Shown in pieces: positions 6,701-12,960 of a stretch of DNA of 12,960 bases. The notes beneath the pieces are model-generated. The model ran no database searches. It saw only the letters and a program-made list of their open reading frames with translations, and was not told the origin of the DNA. Position 1 is the first letter of the stretch; every line of letters starts with the position of its first letter. This DNA is from an uncultured Veillonella sp. (GTDB lineage: Bacteria; Bacillota; Negativicutes; Veillonellales; Veillonellaceae), in contig USAV01000053.1 in NCBI GenBank assembly GCA_900552715.1, forward strand, positions 1 through 12,960, given 5' to 3'. The position numbers were made by a program, and so were the translations under genes.

Positions 6701-7948
6701 GAAACTCACTTGGGTTGGGCTGTTCAAGGCTTAGGTATGAAAATCAAAGCTACAGACCTTCACATCCAAAATGTATTGAAAGAAGCTCGTACTGATGCAT
6801 CTTACTGGGAACAAATTGACGCTATTCGCGGCTTATATGCTGAAATTGAAGAATTAGAAGTAAAAGCTAAAGAAGATGTAACTGTTCCTCATTTCGATAT
6901 CGATGAAAAAATCATCGACTTGAAATCTCAAATTCTTGGTCATGTAGAATCTGCAGCGCAAAAGAAACTTGAAGCTCTTGGCGGCGAAGCTCGTTATCAA
7001 GAACTTAAAGCTATTGAAGCTAAATACAATGCACTTCATGTAGAATTCTTCGATTCTGAAGAAGATGCTCCAGAAATGGATCCAGCTCTTGTAGAAGAAT
7101 TAGAAGCTATTAATAAAGTTAAAACTACATTGAACCATATTGAATCTGCTCGTGCTAAACGCGTTGAAATTCGTCATGAACTCGAAGGCCTTGGTTACGA
7201 CTATGAAACATATGGCATGCCAAAACCAGATGTAGCAGGTATTCACATTGCTACACCTGTATTTGATGGCGCTCATGAAAAAGACGTATTTGAAACATTA
7301 GGCATTGCTGGTCGTTCCGATGATGGTAAAACAGTATTGTACGATGGTCGTACTGGTGAACCTATGGATAACCGTGTAACTGTTGGTTACGTATACATGC
7401 TTAAACTCCATCACTTGGTTGATGATAAAATCCATGCTCGTTCCACAGGTCCGTACTCCCTTGTTACACAACAACCATTGGGCGGTAAAGCTCAATTCGG
7501 TGGTCAACGTTTCGGGGAAATGGAAGTTTGGGCTCTCGAAGCATATGGCGCAGCTTATACACTTCAAGAGCTATTAACTGTTAAGTCTGACGACGTTGTT
7601 GGTCGTGTGAAAGCATACGAAAAAATCGTTAAAGGCGAAAACATCCCTGAACCAGGTGTACCTGAGTCCTTCAAGGTATTGCTCAAAGAACTTCAAAGTA
7701 TTGGTCTTGATGTAAAAATCTTGAATGAAGATCAAGAAGAAGTTGTTATGAAAGAACTTGATGACGAAGATGAAGTGGTAGAAACTGGCATTGAAGAAGT
7801 TATGGAAGGCAGTGCAGTAGAAACTGATGAAGTAACTGTTGTAGAGCCAGAAGTAGAGGAAGAAGCACCTGCTGATAACGGCGGTGAAGACGATATCCTT
7901 AGCCAATTGGCGTTCCCAATGGGCGATTCCTCTAACGATGAAGACTAA
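3794..7948 (+). CDS. rpoB: DNA-directed RNA polymerase subunit beta
   Basis: A 1384-residue beta subunit of RNA polymerase, which with beta' forms the catalytic cleft. The start at 3794 (MFKPEQVGKRTRYTY) has GGGGTGA 8 nt upstream; an in-frame ATG at 3755 lacks a ribosome binding site. Conserved blocks include GTFIINGAERV from residue 123, the rifampicin pocket GSSQLSQFMDQ to SALGPGGL at 456-486, YNYEDA with E769/D770, and the active-site block KMAGRHGNKG at 921-930. Residues matching E. coli D516, H526 and S531 are D465, H475 and S480, so no common rifampicin-resistance change is visible. It is about 190 residues longer than B. subtilis RpoB (about 1193). The difference is a Glu/Lys/Ala-rich, probably helical insertion at about 982-1149 between LETHLG and IHIATPVFDG, plus an acidic tail at 1311-1384. 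The E. coli SI2 insertion before KMAGRHGNKG is absent. rpoC follows after 29 bp. Confidence 0.98.
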   Translation: MFKPEQVGKRTRYTYAKINEVIKMPHLLDIQRKSYEWFLESGLQNIFNDISPIKDNSGNLVLSFEGFSLGEPKYDINECKNRDATYAAPLRVNIRLVNNDPENMDIKEQEVFMGDFPLMTDTGTFIINGAERVIVSQLVRSPGVYYNKEIDTMGNRLYDSTVIPNRGAWIELETDASEVVAVRIDRNRKLPATVLVRALGWDTNESILDLFWNGKTDEDGLPVYDERIVRTLEKDTTQSADEALVEIYKKLRPGEPPTVESARNLFDNLFFDARRYDLARVGRYKLNKKLGWRQRMLGQTLAQPIVDPETGEIILDAGVQVGEEQLDIVANSHVFDGEGFAEFYIVNNDGVESKVICNNCNLPYDHRTVTREDMIANISYLLNLMDGAGHTDDIDHLGNRRLRCVGELLQNQFRIGLTRMERVVRERMTIQEIESITPQALINIRPVVAAIKEFFGSSQLSQFMDQTNPLAELTHKRRLSALGPGGLSRERAGFEVRDVHHSHYGRMCPIETPEGPNIGLINSLSNYAKVNEFGFIEAPYRKVEKIYGTGADADKVVKVRVTDSVVYMTADEEEGMTIAQANSPIDGEGYFTNEHVACRRGHDVLEVTPDKVDYMDVSPKEVVSIGTAMIPFLENDDANRALMGANMQRQAVPLLRAQAPLVGTGMEYTAATDSGVCVLAREAGKVVRCWGNEIHVLRDSDGRVDTYRLNKFLRSNQSTCFNQKPIVNRGDHVVKGQVLADGPATDGGELALGYNVLVAFMPWEGYNYEDAILLSEELCKEDIYTSIHIEEYECDARDTKLGAEEITRELPNTGDDTLKNLDEDGIICIGAEVHPGDILVGKATPKGETELTPEERLLRAIFGDKEREVRDTSLRVPHGESGKVVDVKVFTRENGDELQPGVNKLVRVYIAQKRKIHEGDKMAGRHGNKGVVSRVMRKEDMPFLPDGTPVQIVLNPLGVPSRMNIGQVLETHLGWAVQGLGMKIKATDLHIQNVLKEARTDASYWEQIDAIRGLYAEIEELEVKAKEDVTVPHFDIDEKIIDLKSQILGHVESAAQKKLEALGGEARYQELKAIEAKYNALHVEFFDSEEDAPEMDPALVEELEAINKVKTTLNHIESARAKRVEIRHELEGLGYDYETYGMPKPDVAGIHIATPVFDGAHEKDVFETLGIAGRSDDGKTVLYDGRTGEPMDNRVTVGYVYMLKLHHLVDDKIHARSTGPYSLVTQQPLGGKAQFGGQRFGEMEVWALEAYGAAYTLQELLTVKSDDVVGRVKAYEKIVKGENIPEPGVPESFKVLLKELQSIGLDVKILNEDQEEVVMKELDDEDEVVETGIEEVMEGSAVETDEVTVVEPEVEEEAPADNGGEDDILSQLAFPMGDSSNDED

Positions 7949-7977
7949 AACTATCTATAAGGAAGGGAGCGATAGTA

Positions 7978-10900
7978 GTGCTAGACGTAAATGAATTCGA
8001 TTCCATGCGAATCGGTTTAGCCTCTCCAGAGCAGATCTTAGCTTGGTCTCATGGGGAAGTTAAGAAACCTGAAACTATTAACTACCGTACGTTGAAGCCA
8101 GAACGTGATGGTCTATTCTGCGAACGCATTTTTGGACCAACAAAGGACTGGGAATGTCACTGCGGCAAATATAAACGCATTCGCCATAAAGGCGTAGTCT
8201 GCGATAAATGTGGTGTAGAGGTTACACGTGCAAAAGTACGTCGTGAACGTATGGGCCATATCCAATTGGCTACTCCTGTATCTCACATTTGGTACTTTAA
8301 AGGTATCCCATCTCGCATGGGCCTAATCCTTGATGTATCTCCACGTTCCTTGGAACGCGTATTATACTTTGCTTCCTACATCGTAGTAGATCCAGCTGGT
8401 ACTCCATTGGCAAAACGCCAATTGTTGTCCGAGCAAGAGTACCGCGAATATGAAGCTCAATTTAACGAAGACGGTTATACTATCGGTGGTAAATCTGTCG
8501 TAATCGAAACAGTAGCTCAACGTAACGAACGTTTGGCTATTGTTCGCGAAGCACAACGCAAAGAGCGCTATAATGCGGCTCTTCGCGATGATGCAACAAT
8601 CCCAGAAGCAGATAAAGAATACGAAGAATTAACTCGTGAAGAGCGTTATGAATTGGGCGCTGCTGAAGAAGTTCTCTTCGTATGTATCGACATGGGTGCT
8701 GAGGCTGTAAAAGCTCTCTTAGCAGAACTTGATTTAGAAGCATTGAATGCTGAATTGCGCGAAGAATTGAACACTGCTAGTGGTCAACGTAAAATCCGTG
8801 CAGTTCGTCGTTTAGAAGTAGTAGAAGCATTCCGTCAATCTGGCAACCGCCCAGAATGGATGATCATGGATGTTGTTCCTGTTATCCCACCTGAATTGCG
8901 CCCTATGGTTCAATTAGATGGTGGTCGTTTCGCTACATCTGACCTCAATGATTTGTACCGTCGTGTTATCAACCGTAACAACCGTTTGAAACGTTTGTTA
9001 GACTTAGGTGCTCCTGACATCATCGTGCGCAACGAAAAACGTATGCTTCAAGAAGCTGTTGACGCATTGATCGATAATGGTCGCCGTGGCCGTCCTGTAA
9101 CAGGTCCTGGTAACCGTCCATTGAAATCCTTGTCCGATATGCTTAAAGGTAAACAAGGGCGTTTCCGTCAAAACTTGCTTGGTAAACGTGTTGACTACTC
9201 TGGTCGTTCCGTTATCGTAGTAGGTCCTGAACTTAAAATGCACCAATGTGGTTTGCCTAAAGAAATGGCATTGGAATTGTTCAAACCTTTCGTTATGAAA
9301 CGTTTGGTAGAACGCGGTCAAGCATCCAATATCAAGGCGGCTAAACGCCAAGTAGAAAGAATTGGCCCTGGTGTATGGGAATCCTTAGAAGAGGTAATCA
9401 AAGAACATCCAGTTCTCTTGAACCGTGCCCCTACATTGCATAGACTTGGTATTCAAGCCTTCGAACCAATCCTTTGGGAAGGCCGTGCTATCAAATTGCA
9501 TCCATTAGTATGTACTGCCTTCAACGCCGACTTTGACGGTGACCAAATGGCGTGTCACTTACCATTGTCCGTAGAAGCACAAGCAGAAGCTCGTACATTG
9601 ATGCTTTCCAGCCATAACATCTTGTCTACTAAAGACGGTAAACCAGTAGCAGTACCTTCTCAAGATATGATCTTGGGTACATACTACTTAACAGTTGTAC
9701 GCGAAGATACTCGTGATAAAGCAAAAACATTTGCTACTTATGACGAAGTAATGCTTGCATACGAGTCTCATGTCATTGGCTTGCAAGATATTCTTTATAT
9801 CCGTTTACCTGATCATGGCCGTGTAGAAACTACAGCTGGTCGCTTAATCTTCAACAATGCACTATTCCCAGAATTATGGCAATACGAAAAACGTGAAGAT
9901 GGCACTTACTCTTTAGGTAAGGTTATGGATAAGAAAACAGTTGGTAAATTGGTTGACCAATGCTTCCAATTGTTTGGCAATGAAAAGACTGCAGAACTCT
10001 TGGACCGTATTAAATCCTTGGGTTACTCCTTCGCTCGTCGCGCAGGTATGACTGTAGCTATTGCAGATATTAAAGTACCAGAAGTAAAAACTGGTTTATT
10101 AGACACAGCAGAACAAGAAGTAGAAAAAGTATCTCGCTTGTATCGCCGTGGTCTTATTACAGAAGAAGAACGTTACCGTAAAACTATCCAATTGTGGACT
10201 CAAGCAACAGAAGATGTTACTGACGCCATGATGGATAATATGGCGCGCGACAAAGATGGCTTCAACCCTGTTTACATGATGGCTATCTCTGGTGCCCGTG
10301 GTAACAAACAACAGATCCGTCAGCTTGCTGGTATGCGTGGTTTGATGGCCGATCCATCTGGTCGTATCATCGACTTACCAATTAAAGCAAACTTTAAAGA
10401 AGGTTTGACTGTATTGGATTACTTTACATCCTCTCATGGTGCTCGTAAAGGTTTGGCCGATACAGCGCTTCGTACAGCTGACTCCGGTTACTTGACTCGT
10501 CGTCTTGTTGACGTATCTCAAGACGTTATCGTTCGTGAGGACGATTGTGACGTTGTAGGTATCGATCTCGTTCGTGAACGCGCTCGTTTGGCTACATCTC
10601 CACGTCAAGCATTGGAATTGTTGAAAGACAAGCTTATTGGTCGTGTTCTAGATAAAGATGTAGTGAATGTAGAAACAGGGGAACTTGTTGTACCTGCTGA
10701 AACTATCTTGGACGAACAATGCTTAGCTGATATTGCAGAATCCGGTGTTACATCCGTCGCATTGCGCGGTGCTCACTTGGGCTCTGATAGCGATATCAAC
10801 CATACTAATTTGGTTCAAAAAATTATTCTTGGTGAAAGCGATGACAGCATCCGTGCAACATTAAAAGAAACTATGGTTCAAAATATGTTGAACAAGGATA

Positions 10901-12180
10901 CCGTACAAGCAATTGTTGACAGTGAAGGTGTAGAAATCTTCCCTGCTAATACTCGCCTTACTGAAGAAGGCATCGAAGCTATTCTTAACTCCGATGTAAA
11001 AGAAGTACAAGTACGCAACAACGAAATCCATGGTATCGAAGTGGAAGCAATCGTTGAGGGTACTGGTGTTATTGAACCATTAAAAGATCGTATCGTAGGC
11101 CGTATTGCCGCTGAAGAATTAGTTAATAAAGAAACTGGCGAAGTTATCGTTCCTCTTAACGGTGAAATTACAGAACCATTGGCTGATGAAGTTGTAAAAC
11201 ACTACGAAACAGTTAAAATCCGTTCCGTATTGACTTGTCGCAGCCCTTATGGTGTATGTCGCAAGTGTTATGGTCGCGACCTTGGTACAGGTGGTCAAGT
11301 TCAAGTTGGTGAAGCTGTAGGTATTATTGCAGCGCAATCCATCGGTGAACCTGGTACTCAGTTGACAATGCGTACATTCCATACAGGTGGTGTCGCAGGT
11401 GACGATATTACACAAGGTTTGCCACGTGTTGAAGAATTATTCGAAGCGCGTAAACCAAAACGTAATGCTATCATCGCAGAAAACGAAGGTACAGTTCGCG
11501 TTGTACCTAACGAAGGTAAAAAAGGTACTAATACTATCTTCATTACTGGTGAAGACGGTATTGAACTCGATTACCTCATCCCTTATGGTTCTCGCATTAT
11601 TGTTAAAGACGGTGATGTTGTATCCTTAGGTGCACGTTTAACAGAAGGTTCTATCAACCCTCATGATATAATGCGTGTAATGGGTACTGAAGCAACTCAA
11701 CGTTACCTCGTATACGAAGTACAAAAAGTATATAAATCTCAAGGTGTAGAAATTAACGATAAACATATCGAAGTTATCGTTCGTCAAATGCTTCATAAAG
11801 TAAAAGTTGAAACAGCTGGCGATGCAGATATGCTTCCAGGGGATATGGTCGACGTTAATACCTTTGACGAAGAAAACCGTCGTCTTACTCTTAATGGCCG
11901 TGAAAATGCTACAGGCAAACGTACATTATTGGGTATTACTAAAGCTGCATTGGCTACGGATTCCTTCTTGTCTGCTGCGTCCTTCCAAGAAACAACACGT
12001 GTTCTTACCGACGCTGCTATCAAAGGTAAAATCGATCCATTATTGGGCTTAAAAGAAAATGTAATCATCGGTAAATTGATTCCTGCTGGTACTGGCATGA
12101 GCCGTTACCGTAAAATCGAAGTTGTGAAAAACACACCTGAAATTATCGATATTACAGAAGAATCTGCTGTAGAAGAATAA
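7978..12180 (+). CDS. rpoC: DNA-directed RNA polymerase subunit beta'
   Basis: A 1400-residue beta' subunit, the catalytic partner of RpoB. The GTG start gives MLDVNEFDSMRIGLASPEQI, matching the B. subtilis N-terminus; GGAAGGGAG lies about 8 nt upstream. Zinc site 1 is C60, C62, C75, C78. The Mg-binding NADFDGDQM is at 516-524 with D518, D520 and D522. The bridge helix begins near 808 with HGARKGLAD at 820-828. The trigger loop includes M1131, R1132 and H1135 (E. coli M932, R933, H936); the E. coli SI3 insertion is absent. Zinc site 2 would be C857, C1087, C1094, C1097. It is about 200 residues longer than B. subtilis RpoC (about 1199). One insertion of about 70 residues lies at 165-235. Another of about 150 residues separates C857 from C1087 and contains two extra, diverged copies of the LKDxxxGR...TGExxVP module. 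Co-transcribed with rpoB. Confidence 0.98.
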   Translation: MLDVNEFDSMRIGLASPEQILAWSHGEVKKPETINYRTLKPERDGLFCERIFGPTKDWECHCGKYKRIRHKGVVCDKCGVEVTRAKVRRERMGHIQLATPVSHIWYFKGIPSRMGLILDVSPRSLERVLYFASYIVVDPAGTPLAKRQLLSEQEYREYEAQFNEDGYTIGGKSVVIETVAQRNERLAIVREAQRKERYNAALRDDATIPEADKEYEELTREERYELGAAEEVLFVCIDMGAEAVKALLAELDLEALNAELREELNTASGQRKIRAVRRLEVVEAFRQSGNRPEWMIMDVVPVIPPELRPMVQLDGGRFATSDLNDLYRRVINRNNRLKRLLDLGAPDIIVRNEKRMLQEAVDALIDNGRRGRPVTGPGNRPLKSLSDMLKGKQGRFRQNLLGKRVDYSGRSVIVVGPELKMHQCGLPKEMALELFKPFVMKRLVERGQASNIKAAKRQVERIGPGVWESLEEVIKEHPVLLNRAPTLHRLGIQAFEPILWEGRAIKLHPLVCTAFNADFDGDQMACHLPLSVEAQAEARTLMLSSHNILSTKDGKPVAVPSQDMILGTYYLTVVREDTRDKAKTFATYDEVMLAYESHVIGLQDILYIRLPDHGRVETTAGRLIFNNALFPELWQYEKREDGTYSLGKVMDKKTVGKLVDQCFQLFGNEKTAELLDRIKSLGYSFARRAGMTVAIADIKVPEVKTGLLDTAEQEVEKVSRLYRRGLITEEERYRKTIQLWTQATEDVTDAMMDNMARDKDGFNPVYMMAISGARGNKQQIRQLAGMRGLMADPSGRIIDLPIKANFKEGLTVLDYFTSSHGARKGLADTALRTADSGYLTRRLVDVSQDVIVREDDCDVVGIDLVRERARLATSPRQALELLKDKLIGRVLDKDVVNVETGELVVPAETILDEQCLADIAESGVTSVALRGAHLGSDSDINHTNLVQKIILGESDDSIRATLKETMVQNMLNKDTVQAIVDSEGVEIFPANTRLTEEGIEAILNSDVKEVQVRNNEIHGIEVEAIVEGTGVIEPLKDRIVGRIAAEELVNKETGEVIVPLNGEITEPLADEVVKHYETVKIRSVLTCRSPYGVCRKCYGRDLGTGGQVQVGEAVGIIAAQSIGEPGTQLTMRTFHTGGVAGDDITQGLPRVEELFEARKPKRNAIIAENEGTVRVVPNEGKKGTNTIFITGEDGIELDYLIPYGSRIIVKDGDVVSLGARLTEGSINPHDIMRVMGTEATQRYLVYEVQKVYKSQGVEINDKHIEVIVRQMLHKVKVETAGDADMLPGDMVDVNTFDEENRRLTLNGRENATGKRTLLGITKAALATDSFLSAASFQETTRVLTDAAIKGKIDPLLGLKENVIIGKLIPAGTGMSRYRKIEVVKNTPEIIDITEESAVEE

Positions 12181-12195
12181 TCTATAGAGAAATAT

Positions 12196-12227
12196 AAAAG
12201 AGCGTGCCTTAGGGCACGCTCTTTTTT
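12196..12227 (+). terminator. Intrinsic terminator of rpoBC
   Basis: GAGCGTGCC (12200-12208) pairs with GGCACGCTC (12213-12221) around a TTAG loop, extended by AAAA (12196-12199) pairing with the T run at 12222-12227. It begins 16 bp after the rpoC stop and separates the polymerase transcript from the following ribosomal protein operon. Confidence 0.95.
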
Positions 12228-12545
12228 AAAATCCCAAACTTGCTGTTACAGATAGAAGTGTCATAGAGAATAAATAAAATAATAAATTTAATAAAATCGT
12301 TATTTTGAATAAACTAAATAAAATAGATCAAAAAAATGGCTAATTATTTTTTAGTTATATCTATTTTGCATACATGAAATGAGATGAATGAAAATAATAT
12401 AAAATTTATGCATAAAAATGAGTCTAAAACACATAAAATTGTATAAAAATAACAAAAGAGTTTATATAGTTCGAGATAATGAAACGCACGGAAACGTGTA
12501 CACATAAAATGCAGTTGTATAGCGGTGTAGACCGTCGAAAAACGT
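12228..12545. other. AT-rich intergenic region before the str operon
   Basis: About 320 bp with no credible gene. Most of it is very AT-rich with many A tracts, possibly a curved or UP-element-like stretch for the downstream promoter. It contains the 12-bp palindrome TTTATGCATAAA (12405-12416), the 8-bp palindrome GTGTACAC (12496-12503), and small hairpins CACG-GAAA-CGTG (12487-12498) and CGGT-GTAG-ACCG (12523-12534). GAAACG is repeated at 12481 and 12491. The 13-mer ATACATGAAATGA at 12370-12382 also occurs upstream of aspA at 1935-1947. I cannot assign a function to any of these. Confidence 0.5.
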
Positions 12546-12574
12546 TTGACATGAGCTTGTGTAATTGATATACT
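12546..12574 (+). promoter_or_regulatory. Strong promoter of the L7Ae-like/rpsL (str) operon
   Basis: Consensus TTGACA (12546-12551), a 17-bp spacer and TATACT (12569-12574), five of six matches, with a TG one base upstream (12566-12567) forming an extended -10. Transcription should start near 12581, leaving a leader of about 53 nt. The near-perfect elements fit a highly expressed ribosomal protein operon. Confidence 0.88.
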
Positions 12575-12633
12575 TACAGAGTGCTCAGGGGCAAGTATGC
12601 CTAAGTAGCATAATTTCGTAAGGAGAATTTACT

Positions 12634-12879
12634 ATGGACATTGCCCATCTGAAGTCGATGAACAAAACAATCGGTGCCAAGCAAACGTTGAAAAACATTG
12701 CGCGAGGAACTGTGAAGTATGTGTTCGTAGGACGCGATAGTGATGAGCGTGTAGTTGAACCTATACGAACAGCTTGTTCTGAACAGGGAATACCTGTGAA
12801 TGATAAGCACACTATGGATGACCTCGGTCGTGCGTGCCGCATTAAAGTGCGGGCCACAGCGGTAGGTATCCTACGTTAA
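12634..12879 (+). CDS. rplGB: L7Ae/YbxF-family K-turn RNA-binding ribosomal protein
   Basis: An 81-residue basic protein resembling the bacterial L7Ae-like protein YbxF of B. subtilis, which is about 82 residues and also sits between rpoC and rpsL. Shared features are the GAKQTLKNIARGTVKYVFVG stretch (residues 14-33), a following acidic D-S-D, the central EQGIPV, and LGRACRIKVRATAVGIL near the C-terminus. The family binds kink-turn RNA; the exact role of the bacterial members in the ribosome or on other RNAs is not settled. TAAGGAG lies 8 nt before the ATG. It is the first gene of the str operon, 76 bp before rpsL, under the promoter at 12546. The gene symbol is borrowed from the B. subtilis homologue. 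Confidence 0.88.
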   Translation: MDIAHLKSMNKTIGAKQTLKNIARGTVKYVFVGRDSDERVVEPIRTACSEQGIPVNDKHTMDDLGRACRIKVRATAVGILR

Positions 12880-12889
12880 TCTTGGTAAT

Positions 12890-12918
12890 ATCCGATGTAA
12901 CACTTTGTTATGACGGAT
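12890..12918 (+). promoter_or_regulatory. Hairpin between the L7Ae-like gene and rpsL
   Basis: ATCCG (12890-12894) pairs with CGGAT (12914-12918). TGTAAC (12896-12901) pairs with GTTATG (12907-12912) using two wobble pairs, leaving one A-A mismatch and an ACTTT loop. No T run follows, so it is not a terminator. It could be a processing, stability or regulatory element. Confidence 0.4.
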
Positions 12919-12955
12919 CAATTATAAATCTCAAATTTGGAAAGGAGGTGCCCAA

Positions 12956-12960
12956 ATGCC
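12956..12960 (+). CDS. rpsL: 30S ribosomal protein S12, first bases only (truncated by window end)
   Basis: An ATG at 12956-12958 follows a textbook Shine-Dalgarno sequence AAAGGAGGTG (12941-12950) at 5-nt spacing. Only five bases of the gene are inside the window, so the protein cannot be read. The assignment rests on the conserved order rpoC, L7Ae-like, rpsL, rpsG, fusA in Firmicutes and on the ATGCC start, which fits the usual MPT N-terminus of S12. Confidence 0.75.

Noticed and set aside
12585..12857. 90-codon minus-strand reading frame opposite the L7Ae-like gene
   Set aside because: The plus-strand frame has a clear family match, ribosome binding site and promoter; the minus frame has none of these.
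12890..12918. Kink-turn target for the L7Ae-like protein in the rpsL upstream hairpin
   Set aside because: One strand has GA next to the helix, but the other lacks the three-nucleotide bulge followed by GA, so the K-turn consensus is not met.

Overview
The window looks like a chromosomal piece of a Veillonella-like member of the Negativicutes, the diderm Firmicutes. The RNA polymerase subunits are closest to Bacillus/Clostridium-type proteins as I remember them, but they carry large lineage-type insertions. The gene style is moderately AT-rich. An ArnT-like glycosyltransferase fits an envelope with an outer membrane, and an anaerobic-type aspartase fits a fumarate/succinate fermenter. The genus is inferred from memory of these proteins, not from a database search.

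Layout. Positions 1-66 hold the last 22 codons of rplL (ribosomal protein L7/L12), closed by a strong intrinsic terminator at 80-109. A membrane glycosyltransferase (168-1784) runs on the minus strand, convergent with rplL and probably sharing that terminator. A divergent control region (1785-2046) separates it from aspA (2047-3462, plus strand), which ends in its own terminator. A near-consensus promoter overlapping that terminator starts a leader of about 230 nt that leads into rpoB (3794-7948) and rpoC (7978-12180). An intrinsic terminator at 12196-12227 ends the rpoBC unit. After an AT-rich gap of about 320 bp, a second near-consensus promoter (12546-12574) drives the streptomycin operon: an L7Ae/YbxF-type K-turn-binding protein (12634-12879), then rpsL, whose first bases close the window.

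How the genes relate. The transcription/translation core is in familiar order (rplL, rpoB, rpoC, L7Ae-like, rpsL). However, the usual rplL-rpoB junction is split by about 3.7 kb holding two unrelated genes and two terminators, so rpoBC must be transcribed separately from the ribosomal stalk genes. The best targets for a second look lie inside the polymerase. RpoB has a helical insertion of about 168 residues between its HLG and IHIATPVFDG blocks, and an acidic C-terminal tail. RpoC has an N-terminal insertion of about 70 residues, and an insertion of about 150 residues between its first and second zinc-ligand cysteines that appears to have arisen by repetition of the neighbouring module of about 50 residues. 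No mobile elements, CRISPR arrays, tRNA or rRNA genes, or defence systems were seen.
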